DNA of 19,404 nt from Anaerolineales bacterium UBA6055 (GTDB lineage: Bacteria > Chloroflexota > Anaerolineae > Aggregatilineales > Phototrophicaceae), in NCBI GenBank assembly GCA_002428985.1, contig DIYL01000036.1, forward strand, positions 1 through 19,404, given 5' to 3'. The notes beneath the pieces were generated by a model, which had not been told where the DNA came from, ran no database searches, and worked only from the letters and a program-made list of their open reading frames with translations. Positions 1-8,142 of the stretch are shown here, piece by piece; the stretch's first letter is position 1, and the number at the start of each line of letters is the position of its first letter. A program made the translations under genes and the position numbers.

Positions 1-993
1 TTGTCTGATGATTTTCTGGATGAGACTCATCCCGCTGAAGTTTTACCTGAAGTTCAGAAGCAAAAAGAATTGACAAAAGCTACAAAAATGATGGATAGTT
101 CCATCGTAACTAAGTCAATCAATGTATTAGATAAGAGTCCTGTATCTATAGGCAATACAGATAGCTTCTATGTCAAGTATGTCAAGCGTGTATTCGATCT
201 TGTGATTAGCAGTGTTGTGCTTATTGTGTTTTCGCCTATCATCTTAGTAACAGCGGTAATTGTAAGAACAAAACTTGGTTCACCGATTATATTTAAGCAA
301 ATACGTCCGGGGCAGGATGGTATTCCATTTGAGGTACTCAAGTTTCGATCAATGACTGATGAACGGGATGCAACAGGTGAATTACTCTCTGATGATATAC
401 GCTTAACGCAAACAGGAAAGCTCATTCGTAAACTCAGTCTGGATGAATTTCCACAACTGGTTAATGTATTACGAGGTGATATTAGTTTAGTCGGTCCACG
501 CCCCTTACTAATGGAGTATCTTGATTTATATACTCCTGAACAAGCTCGCCGTAATCTGATAAAACCGGGTATCACAGGTCTAGCGCAGGTTAACGGACGC
601 AACTCCATTGCATGGGAAGAAAAATTTGAATGGGATGTTAAATACGTAGAAAATGCTAGCTTATTCTTAGATATTCAGATATTAGTCAAGACAGCTTTAA
701 GGCTCGTGAAGCCGTCTGGCATTAATTATGCTGGTCAAGCTACTATGCCTAAGTTTAGCGGTACTATAATGCCAGACCCTGTGACCCCAGTTACATCAAG
801 TTCGGCAAATACAAATGAGATAATTCCACTTACATTAAATAATGTTACTTCTATCGAGGAAGACGATATAGATGACACATCACCGTCATTAGATACCCTT
901 TTGCAAGAGTTTAAATCTCTACAGGAAAAAGAGTTATCTCGTTTGATAGAGGCAGAGGAAGCAGAAGTAATCATAAGTGGCAAGAAAAATTAG
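1..993 (+). CDS. Phosphoglycosyl transferase (bacterial sugar transferase, WcaJ/PglC-like)
   Basis: This gene likely encodes the initiating enzyme that moves a sugar-1-phosphate from a nucleotide sugar to undecaprenyl phosphate at the inner face of the membrane. The family signatures are all visible: a re-entrant membrane helix at about residues 64-88 with a Ser-Pro kink, KFRSM at 114-118, the catalytic Asp-Glu pair in LSLDEFPQL (148-149), GPRPLL at 165-170 and KPGITGLAQVNGRN at 188-201. The WEEKFEWDVKYVEN block follows. It is the short, monotopic form without the N-terminal four-helix region of WbaP. Residues from about 255 to 330 form an unusual acidic, Ser/Thr-rich tail. The frame opens with TTG at the first base of the window, so the true start could lie upstream; an in-frame ATG sits at 88. 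It converges on the minus-strand polysaccharide genes. The donor sugar cannot be told from sequence. Confidence 0.92.
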   Translation: MSDDFLDETHPAEVLPEVQKQKELTKATKMMDSSIVTKSINVLDKSPVSIGNTDSFYVKYVKRVFDLVISSVVLIVFSPIILVTAVIVRTKLGSPIIFKQIRPGQDGIPFEVLKFRSMTDERDATGELLSDDIRLTQTGKLIRKLSLDEFPQLVNVLRGDISLVGPRPLLMEYLDLYTPEQARRNLIKPGITGLAQVNGRNSIAWEEKFEWDVKYVENASLFLDIQILVKTALRLVKPSGINYAGQATMPKFSGTIMPDPVTPVTSSSANTNEIIPLTLNNVTSIEEDDIDDTSPSLDTLLQEFKSLQEKELSRLIEAEEAEVIISGKKN

Positions 994-1006
994 AGTATCG
1001 CCACTT
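975..1006. terminator. Possible hairpin between convergent genes
   Basis: AAGTGGC at 975-981 and GCCACTT at 1000-1006 form a perfect 7-bp stem with an 18-nt loop. It spans the stop codon of the sugar transferase and lies before the end of the convergent glycosyltransferase gene. No T tract follows on either side, so termination activity is uncertain. Confidence 0.25.
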
Positions 1007-1027
1007 GCAACAGAATCAGTTCTATTT

Positions 1028-2152
1028 TTAACCGTGTGGGATAATCTTCATTGTTGTAAGCATCTGTTTGTTTACTTTATGGACATCAAATTTTTCTTCT
1101 GCAAACTGACGACTTTTCGTTCCCATTGTTTTTATCATATCGGATTGAATAATGAATTTCTCCATTGCATCTACTAAAGCATCAACATCTTTTATGGGGA
1201 TAAGGTAGCCATTTTGACCGGATATAACTGTTTCACGACACCCAGGAGCATCTGTAGTAATTATCGCTCGACCCGTTGACATTGCTTCTAGTATAGAGCG
1301 TGGTGTACCTTCTCTATAATAAGTCGGTAATACAAAAACAGATGTTTTTGCTAGATATGGACGGACATCATCGGTTTTACCCAAATAATTAATAAAGCCA
1401 TCTGCCACCCATTGCTCAACATCACTTCGTTGAATTGCGGTTGGGTTTTTATCGTAATGTCCAAGAAGGTTAAACTGAACATTAGGATATTTTGTCTTTA
1501 ATTGTCGGCTAGCATCGGCATAAATACCAATACCCTTTTCCCAAATAAGACGCGCAATCAACAAAAATGAGATATCTTGGTCTGGGGCTGGAACTTCATC
1601 AAATGTATCGAGGTTAACCCCTGAGCCATTAACAACGACTGTTTTTTCCATACTGACAATACCAAGATCGGTAAACAGATTGCGATCATCGGGGTTTTGA
1701 AAAAAAACTTCTCTACTTTGAGCGAGGCTTAATTTAAATAGATTTCGGACAACCCAACCAACCAGTTTTTGTTTAAGTGAATTTCCTCCAAAAGCATATC
1801 CTAGACCTGTAATCATACCGTATCTATTTGGAACTTTTGCAAGGCGTGCTGCTAGCAAACCATAGATGACAGGCTTGACTGTATAACAAAATACTAAATC
1901 GGGCTGGATTTCATTTAGTATAGAACGAATATTGATAATGGCTTGTGCATCATGAAGAGGGTTTATTCCTGCTCGATTCAAGCGAAAAGTTCTAAAATTT
2001 GCACCAATAGCACTTAACCCTTCAATCGCTAATTCATCATAATCAGGTGCTAATGCAGTGACCTCACACCCTGCCTCAATCATTGTGAGGATTAAGTCTC
2101 CGCGAAAGAGTGTCAAAGAAATTGCCTGACTCGATATAATTACTACATTCAT
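1028..2152 (-). CDS. Glycosyltransferase family 4 (CapM/PglA-like)
   Basis: This is a cytoplasmic retaining glycosyltransferase with a GT-B fold, expected to add a sugar to the lipid-linked repeat unit. The N-terminal half resembles the CapM/PglA branch of GT4: MNVVIISSQA at the start, PDLVFCYTVKPVIYG near 84-98 and the NRYGMITGLGYAF block near 109-121. The C-terminal half has NGSGVN (175-180), the R-x4-KG phosphate-binding region near 201-207 and the E-x7-E motif (E281 to E289, EGTPRSILE). The length of 374 residues is normal. TGAGG about 8 nt upstream of the ATG is a good ribosome-binding site. It is the last gene of the minus-strand polysaccharide unit, but a 179-bp gap separates it from the amidotransferase gene, so it may have its own promoter. 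Donor and acceptor are unknown. Confidence 0.9.
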   Translation of the reverse strand: MNVVIISSQAISLTLFRGDLILTMIEAGCEVTALAPDYDELAIEGLSAIGANFRTFRLNRAGINPLHDAQAIINIRSILNEIQPDLVFCYTVKPVIYGLLAARLAKVPNRYGMITGLGYAFGGNSLKQKLVGWVVRNLFKLSLAQSREVFFQNPDDRNLFTDLGIVSMEKTVVVNGSGVNLDTFDEVPAPDQDISFLLIARLIWEKGIGIYADASRQLKTKYPNVQFNLLGHYDKNPTAIQRSDVEQWVADGFINYLGKTDDVRPYLAKTSVFVLPTYYREGTPRSILEAMSTGRAIITTDAPGCRETVISGQNGYLIPIKDVDALVDAMEKFIIQSDMIKTMGTKSRQFAEEKFDVHKVNKQMLTTMKIIPHG

Positions 2153-2331
2153 AAATCAAACCTCAGTCCTATAGGGGGTGTCAAATTCGGTATTGGTTAA
2201 AAGGTAAGTGATACAACAATTTGTAATATTTACCAACGAGCGAATTATAATTGGAAAGCCTTGAATAACAGCAGAAATCAATGATGTTATTTAAGCTAAA
2301 GAATATTTTATGGATTGCCATCACTTACTAC
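2153..2331 (-). promoter_or_regulatory. Upstream region of the distal glycosyltransferase, possible promoter
   Basis: This is the only sizeable gap inside the polysaccharide unit. On the minus strand it contains a perfect TATAAT (2244-2249) but no convincing -35 box at 16-18 nt. The 9-mer GTAAGTGAT (2204-2212) and its reverse complement (2320-2328) flank most of the gap, separated by about 107 nt. Either could be regulatory; neither is proven. Confidence 0.28.
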
Positions 2332-4197
2332 TTAACCACTACTGTCAAATTCCTCCAACCATAACTCTAAGATGATTAGCGAATAGACTAAGTATCCCCA
2401 GTTACGGTCAGACATAATCTTACCTGCCAACAATTCGTCGATGTATTTGTCATCAATATATTGACGTGTACGTGCTGATTGCTGCCCTAACGTATCCATT
2501 AATAACTCATGGAAATCGTTCTGAAGCCATGAAACTAGTGGAATTTCGAAACCTCTTTTTGCACCAGTGCTGACAGCGCTTGGAATTCGATCACGATATG
2601 CGTCGCGTAAAATAGCTTTGGTTGTGGTATTCCGAATGAGATAATTTGCTGGTAATGACATAGCAAACTCTCCTAAGATATGATCCATAAAAGGTGAGCG
2701 GCCTTCTAATGAAGCAGCCATAGTTGCTATATCAGCTTTAACTAATAACGCACTTAATAAGTTAATTTGTACATCTCTGCTGAGTTGTATACCTAATGCT
2801 GTATTTGCGTAAGTTTCTATGGATTCGATCCATTTTTCCGTAGCTGTCACCGGATTACCAAGCCATATAGCTTGCTTATCTTGTTCGCGCAAGGTATCCC
2901 CAGTACGCACAAGGTATTGTTCACCACCCGTATAAGATAATGTCCGTGCAAAACGTGAGACGAAACCTACTTTTGATCGACGTTCTTTACTTAAGCGACC
3001 GGTACTATTTGCTATAGCTTTAAAAGCAAAATTCGGAATCCAATTAAGCTTGTTACTGAGTTCTGCAGCAGCGTGTCGTCGATACCCACCAAATAATTCA
3101 TCCCCACCATCACCATTCAATACCACAGTGACATGTTGACGTGCTAGACGCGAAATTGCAAGCGATGGAATTGCACTTGGATCAGAAAAAGGCTGGTCAT
3201 ATTGTTTGACTAGATAAGTCAATTCCTGTATAGGATTAATCTTCATCCGAAGAACAGTATTCTGGATATTGTATTGTTTAGCTGTGGCTTGTGCTATAGA
3301 AGATTCATCAAATGCTTCGTCATCTACACCGATCGTAAAAGTTTGGAGGTTGCCATTTGTATGTTGCGCGGCTTCATAAGTTACAACAGTTGAGTCTACG
3401 CCACCTGATAATAATATGCCAAGTGGAACATCGCTTCTTAAGCGGATTCGCACTGCTTCAGATAATTTTTCACGAAGCATTTCTTGTGCATCTTCATAGC
3501 CCAGATTCGTCTTATTTGTATAATCTACATGCCAATAGGGTTCAATCACTAATTGGTGTCCGTTGTATAACATCCATGCCCCTGGCGGCAACATCATAAC
3601 ATTTTCGTAGATAGTATATGGTTGTGGAATAGCACCTAATGACAAATAGTCGTAAATACTTTGTTGACGAGTAATTAGTGAAATGCCGATTTGTGACGCG
3701 AGAATACGCAACGATTTCAATTCTGAGGCAAATAATAAATCCCCATCAGGAGTATGCATATAAAATAAAGGTTTTTGCCCATAACGATCTCGCACAACAA
3801 AAAGCTGGTTTTGACTAACATCAATAATAGCGAACGCATACATACCACGTAAAAAATCACACATATTTTTGCCATATTCTTCATAGAGATGAATCAATAC
3901 CTCTGTATCGGAATTGGTTCGAAAAACATGCCCTTTGGCTTTAAGGTCTGGAATAAGCTCGACATAATTATATATCTCACCGTTAAAGACAATGCCAATG
4001 GTTTTATCTTCATTAAAGATTGGTTGATGCCCACCAGCGATATCGATAATAGATAAACGTCGCATGCCAATAAAACTGTTCTCGTGCTGAAATAATCCAT
4101 AATCGTCTGGCCCACGATGCTTGATCGATTCCAGGGATTGTATAACACAATCTGTAGATATTGGTTTTCGTGTCCACCCACCGTTAATTCCACACAT
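2332..4197 (-). CDS. asnB: Asparagine synthetase B-like glutamine amidotransferase
   Basis: This protein hydrolyses glutamine in its N-terminal domain and transfers the ammonia to an adenylated carboxylate in its C-terminal domain. The nucleophile Cys2 is in place (MCGINGG), as are the arginine region MRRLSI (45-50), NGEIYN (72-77) and SDTE (96-99). The synthetase domain has the PP-loop SGGVDS (264-269) and the later block SLEGRSPFMDH. The length of 621 residues fits the family. It sits between two GT4 genes, 22 bp downstream of the first. In polysaccharide loci such homologues (for example WbpS-type proteins, or the amidotransferases of exosortase-linked loci) are thought to amidate uronic acids or other sugar carboxylates rather than make asparagine. 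That role is an inference here. Plain asparagine synthesis remains possible. Confidence 0.9.
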   Translation of the reverse strand: MCGINGGWTRKPISTDCVIQSLESIKHRGPDDYGLFQHENSFIGMRRLSIIDIAGGHQPIFNEDKTIGIVFNGEIYNYVELIPDLKAKGHVFRTNSDTEVLIHLYEEYGKNMCDFLRGMYAFAIIDVSQNQLFVVRDRYGQKPLFYMHTPDGDLLFASELKSLRILASQIGISLITRQQSIYDYLSLGAIPQPYTIYENVMMLPPGAWMLYNGHQLVIEPYWHVDYTNKTNLGYEDAQEMLREKLSEAVRIRLRSDVPLGILLSGGVDSTVVTYEAAQHTNGNLQTFTIGVDDEAFDESSIAQATAKQYNIQNTVLRMKINPIQELTYLVKQYDQPFSDPSAIPSLAISRLARQHVTVVLNGDGGDELFGGYRRHAAAELSNKLNWIPNFAFKAIANSTGRLSKERRSKVGFVSRFARTLSYTGGEQYLVRTGDTLREQDKQAIWLGNPVTATEKWIESIETYANTALGIQLSRDVQINLLSALLVKADIATMAASLEGRSPFMDHILGEFAMSLPANYLIRNTTTKAILRDAYRDRIPSAVSTGAKRGFEIPLVSWLQNDFHELLMDTLGQQSARTRQYIDDKYIDELLAGKIMSDRNWGYLVYSLIILELWLEEFDSSG

Positions 4198-4219
4198 ATA
4201 TCACTCTATCTCTAATGTA

Positions 4220-5404
4220 CTAAATTGATTGAGTCCACTCGGATGTATTCTTTTTTAAATATTCAAGAAATTTCTGACGTTTTATATACAATTTGTGACT
4301 AGTATATTCACTAGCAACTTCTAGATTCTGCTGTGCTTCGGTTTTCATACGATCAGGATTTGTAATGAATTCCTCGATCTTATTTGCAAGTGCCTCAGCA
4401 TTATTGGGTGGAACAAGCGATTCTTTAGGCAAGAGTTCAGGAATTCCGCCTACTGTTGTCCCAATACAAGCTAGTCCACATGACATTGCTTCGATCATGA
4501 CTCTAGGTAAGCCTTCAGCCCGAGAGGGTAAAACAAATAAATGTGATTTTTCTAGCTCTGCTCGTACTGCCTCAACACCTGGAAGTTTGCCATACATAGT
4601 CACATGATTCTGCAATTTACTATCAGCAACTTGTTCTTCCACCTGTTGCCGATATATACCATCCCCAATAAGTTTAAGATGGATATTATGACCTTTCTGC
4701 ACACAAATTCTTATCGAATCAATTAAAATATCAGGAGCTTTATAGAGTTGATCAAGCGAACCGACAAACGCAATTTGTAGCGTCTCTCCGTCATCTGGTA
4801 GAGTTTGAATTTCATTGGCGACACTTTCACCAATTGATACGTCCGATATACTTATCATCATTTCAGGACATGGATAAGCCTGTTGAAGAAAACTATTCGT
4901 CACATAAGCAGTTGCATAAGCTGTTTCGCACTGTTTTCGGAGATTGTTGATAAAGCGTTGCCTCAGTATAGGGCGTAATACATTATTCATGGATCCTTTT
5001 CCAAAGGTGATACGTGGATCACTGGTAACAAACATACCATATGGATAATTTCTCTTGAGTAATTGCGGAATGATAGCATCTGCAAGAAGAGACGGTGCAC
5101 GAAAAATAATAACATCCTCATAAGTAATAGCATTCAACGCTGCTTCGCGAACTTGGAAATACTTCGTTAAATAATCTTTCATACCACGATAATGAGGAAT
5201 CGGTACTATCTTGACGTTATCGCCGTTAGCACGAAGATAATTATCAGGTACAGAGTCTACATCCTCGACACGTGATAGAATTTTAATATGATCGAAGGGT
5301 TCTGTATAAAGCGATAACATAGAATAATCATGTTGATCAGCAGTCCAAACCTTTCCATCTGGAGTACGCTTATATCGTTGCTCAACCGTCATCAATAGTT
5401 TCAT
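4220..5404 (-). CDS. Glycosyltransferase family 4
   Basis: This is a GT-B glycosyltransferase likely to extend the lipid-linked oligosaccharide on the cytoplasmic side. The C-terminal half is typical: IAFVGSLDQLYKAPDILI near 211-228, LKLIGDG near 243-249, and the E-x7-E motif EGLPRVMIE (E297 to E305) followed by GGIPELL. The N-terminal acceptor-binding half is divergent, as usual in GT4. The length of 394 residues is normal. Its ATG overlaps the TGA of the upstream polymerase/ligase gene by 4 nt (ATGA), which suggests translational coupling. The amidotransferase gene follows after 22 bp. The sugar specificity cannot be told. Confidence 0.9.
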   Translation of the reverse strand: MKLLMTVEQRYKRTPDGKVWTADQHDYSMLSLYTEPFDHIKILSRVEDVDSVPDNYLRANGDNVKIVPIPHYRGMKDYLTKYFQVREAALNAITYEDVIIFRAPSLLADAIIPQLLKRNYPYGMFVTSDPRITFGKGSMNNVLRPILRQRFINNLRKQCETAYATAYVTNSFLQQAYPCPEMMISISDVSIGESVANEIQTLPDDGETLQIAFVGSLDQLYKAPDILIDSIRICVQKGHNIHLKLIGDGIYRQQVEEQVADSKLQNHVTMYGKLPGVEAVRAELEKSHLFVLPSRAEGLPRVMIEAMSCGLACIGTTVGGIPELLPKESLVPPNNAEALANKIEEFITNPDRMKTEAQQNLEVASEYTSHKLYIKRQKFLEYLKKNTSEWTQSI

Positions 5405-6798
5405 TCGATTGATACCTCTTGATTACTTTCCTTAACGTTGTTTCGCTGTATAACAATAGCAAGCATTGTAAAATATAAGGGTAACCACGCTGATCGTTGA
5501 GCAGCTGGGTAGAATACTTCAAGGGTAAGTGACGTAAATAACAAAATGAGCGTTAATAAAAAAAACGGTTTTTGTTTAATGTCATGCTGCCAGATAGCCT
5601 TAAGAATATTCGCTAAAAATAGGAAATATCCGACCAATCCAATTAAACCCATTTCAAATACTACAGTTAAATAATTATTATGAGAATGATGCCCAGTATC
5701 TTTTGTTGTACCTAAACCTGACCCAATAAACCAATGTAGTAAGTTTTCGTTTAAAATGTTGATGTGATCTTCCCAGAAATCGAGACGACCTGACAGATTT
5801 GCAGACCCTCCTTCTACATTAGTAACTGTAACGATTTGGCGTTCAACTGCATTGCTTAAAGTTTCTTCAAACAAACCCTGTGTCAAGCCAAGGTAGAGTA
5901 TGAGGATACCTCCTAAGGCAACAAATATAGAGTATACGGGTCTTTGTCTAACAGTTTGTAAATAGAGAATGGCCCCTAATATTGTAATAGCAATAAATCC
6001 GGTACGACTACCACTTACAAAATTCCCAGCGATACAAATAATAACGATTATATTATTTCGTAAAATATTACGCCCATTACTAATGAACAATAAAAATCCG
6101 AGAAGTGTAATAATTTGAGATGCAACAATACCATGATTATAACTAATTGCTCCCAAACCATCTGGTGTTACATCATAAAGACGGTATAATCCTGCCCATG
6201 GCCCTGATATATTCGGATCACTCGACAAATGAGCACTGAGTTGGGTCGTAGTAACAATTTGTAAATATGTTAAGAATATAAGAAAAAGAGACACCGAAAT
6301 CACTACAAAAATAATTCGTTCAATAATATGATGTCTTTTTTCGTTCAGAGGGATTATTGAGACAACGTAAAATATTGCAATAACTTGCGCAACGCGATAT
6401 AGACCACTTATAGCGAATCTAAATCCTTCATTACCTTCTACAAAGCGAAGTTCTAACATATAAGACCAAACAGTCAATCCCAAGAAGTTGATGGTCAAAA
6501 ATATAAAAACACCAATTAATAATCGAAAGATACGTCGATTAGTTGATGGCAGGGGATGACGATAAAAAAGAACACTAACAAAGAGCATGACCATAACAAT
6601 GTCAGCAAATGTCGGCCACAGTGCCCAAATTGGCCCAATTGGTAATACTGGAACATTGTATACTTGGGCTGCTAGAAAAAGACACAATAACCCAAACATA
6701 AAACGACTCTTATGAAATTCATCCGAGACAGTTTCAGTAGCGCGATGATTAGAAACAAAGGGTAAGTGAGGTGTATTAGTTTGCATATTATACTTCAT
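5401..6798 (-). CDS. O-antigen ligase / Wzy-like polymerase (membrane protein)
   Basis: This is a polytopic membrane protein of the O-antigen polymerase/ligase family, acting on undecaprenyl-linked repeat units outside the membrane. It has many hydrophobic segments starting near residues 33-56, a long extracellular loop around 305-375, and the family's conserved loop motif HHSHNNYLTVVFEMGLIG (370-387), where the histidine/asparagine cluster is characteristic. SGSRTGFIA at 262-270 is another common family block. In a Wzx/Wzy locus with no other candidate it is best taken as the polymerase. The listed ATG (6796-6798) overlaps the flippase gene by 11 nt. A second in-frame ATG at 6784-6786 starts one base after the flippase stop and is equally plausible. 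It overlaps the downstream GT4 start by 4 nt. Confidence 0.86.
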   Translation of the reverse strand: MKYNMQTNTPHLPFVSNHRATETVSDEFHKSRFMFGLLCLFLAAQVYNVPVLPIGPIWALWPTFADIVMVMLFVSVLFYRHPLPSTNRRIFRLLIGVFIFLTINFLGLTVWSYMLELRFVEGNEGFRFAISGLYRVAQVIAIFYVVSIIPLNEKRHHIIERIIFVVISVSLFLIFLTYLQIVTTTQLSAHLSSDPNISGPWAGLYRLYDVTPDGLGAISYNHGIVASQIITLLGFLLFISNGRNILRNNIIVIICIAGNFVSGSRTGFIAITILGAILYLQTVRQRPVYSIFVALGGILILYLGLTQGLFEETLSNAVERQIVTVTNVEGGSANLSGRLDFWEDHINILNENLLHWFIGSGLGTTKDTGHHSHNNYLTVVFEMGLIGLVGYFLFLANILKAIWQHDIKQKPFFLLTLILLFTSLTLEVFYPAAQRSAWLPLYFTMLAIVIQRNNVKESNQEVSIE

Positions 6799-8116
6799 GA
6801 CTAGCTAGCTTATGACGAGAAGACGCTTTATATAAACTGAGCACAAGGATAAACCCAAAGGTAAGTAACCGAATAACCGCACTTAAGAGCATAACCCATG
6901 CACCACCTAAGAGGCCATACTGTGGGACAAGAATCATTGAGGCAACTAATGTTACCGTAGTAACAAACAATACCATTATCATTTGGGAGTTATAAGCTTG
7001 GATCGCAGTTAAAACATACCCTAAAAATGAGCCGATAGCAATCGTGCCTGCGCCAATCATTAACCATATGAAAACATCAACATATTCTGCATATTCACGT
7101 TGATAAATTAGCAATAAAATTTCATATCCAAAGAGTATGCTTCCAATTATAATTCCAGCACCAAATATAACCAATATACTAACTAATATAGCTAAAAGTC
7201 TTAAAAATCCCCGAAAATTGTTATTTAAGAAATATTGAGCAAATCGAGGAGTGGTAGTTGTTCCCATTGCAATAACTACAATCTCAATAGCAAAAGTCAT
7301 ATAAGCTAGAGACCCAAAAATACCTAGTGCACTGACCCCAACTTCGCTTTCAATAGCATATCGAGGAAGATTTGGCACTAAGGAGTTTAGTAGGGCAACA
7401 ATGCTAAGAGGAGCAACAACCCTCAAAATATTGAATATAATTCTAAGATTAAAATAGGGTTGATATATAGTAGAAAATGTAAGTTTATTTTTATCAAACT
7501 TATGAGGGTAGTTATTCCGAATTACCATGATGCTTGTCGGAATATCATACAATACTAGAACCAAAAACCAGACTGTAGCTAAACTAACAACCGACAGAAA
7601 TATACTATCGGTAATCAATAAGGTAATGGAAAGGATGATAAATGATGTAACGCCTTTTATGATCTGTGATTTCCCAATGTAGTCCATATGTTCATATTTT
7701 TGAATGACACCAAAAATAATATCACTGATAGCTTCAAATGATTTCGCAACAGCCATTGCCATGATGATCAAAATCGTTTCAGTTGAATAAGCTGATATAA
7801 TAGCTATAAATAGAATAATGAAAACGGCAGCAAAGGTTGTAACCAAGCGAACTGCCAAATATTCGTTAAATCTATATTTATCTTTTACGTCCGCAGCTTG
7901 TACATTACGTAGTTGAGCATTAGTAAGCATAATGATAGGCGCCGTTACAGAGAGGGCGAGTGTAAATAAACCGACCATTTCAGTTGTTGCGAACTTGGTC
8001 ATCACAATGAGTTGTGTCCATTGCATAGCAGCATAGACAATCGTACCAATAGATGTCCATGCAAAATTTACACGTAGTGATAGAGATTGGGTTTCGACTT
8101 TAGGTGCTAATGGCAT
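6788..8116 (-). CDS. Polysaccharide flippase (Wzx-type, MOP superfamily)
   Basis: This membrane protein likely flips the lipid-linked repeat unit from the inner to the outer face. It is hydrophobic over nearly its whole 442 residues, consistent with about 12-14 helices. It begins with the usual family pattern of an amphipathic segment followed by NFAWTSIGTIVYAAMQWTQ and a KFATTEMVGLFTLALSVTAP block. The tail VPQYGLLGGAWVMLLSAVIRL also matches MOP-type exporters. It lies between the TIM-barrel protein gene (26 bp upstream) and the polymerase gene, which it overlaps by 11 nt, the expected order for a Wzx/Wzy pair. No strong ribosome-binding site precedes its ATG, so coupling to upstream translation is possible. 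The substrate is unknown. Confidence 0.88.
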   Translation of the reverse strand: MPLAPKVETQSLSLRVNFAWTSIGTIVYAAMQWTQLIVMTKFATTEMVGLFTLALSVTAPIIMLTNAQLRNVQAADVKDKYRFNEYLAVRLVTTFAAVFIILFIAIISAYSTETILIIMAMAVAKSFEAISDIIFGVIQKYEHMDYIGKSQIIKGVTSFIILSITLLITDSIFLSVVSLATVWFLVLVLYDIPTSIMVIRNNYPHKFDKNKLTFSTIYQPYFNLRIIFNILRVVAPLSIVALLNSLVPNLPRYAIESEVGVSALGIFGSLAYMTFAIEIVVIAMGTTTTPRFAQYFLNNNFRGFLRLLAILVSILVIFGAGIIIGSILFGYEILLLIYQREYAEYVDVFIWLMIGAGTIAIGSFLGYVLTAIQAYNSQMIMVLFVTTVTLVASMILVPQYGLLGGAWVMLLSAVIRLLTFGFILVLSLYKASSRHKLASHEV

Positions 8117-8142
8117 AATGCATTATCTCAAGCATTTCTAAC

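Noticed and set aside
168..608. 146-residue minus-strand frame inside the sugar transferase gene
   Set aside because: It is antisense to conserved motifs of the phosphoglycosyl transferase and has no protein-like domains.
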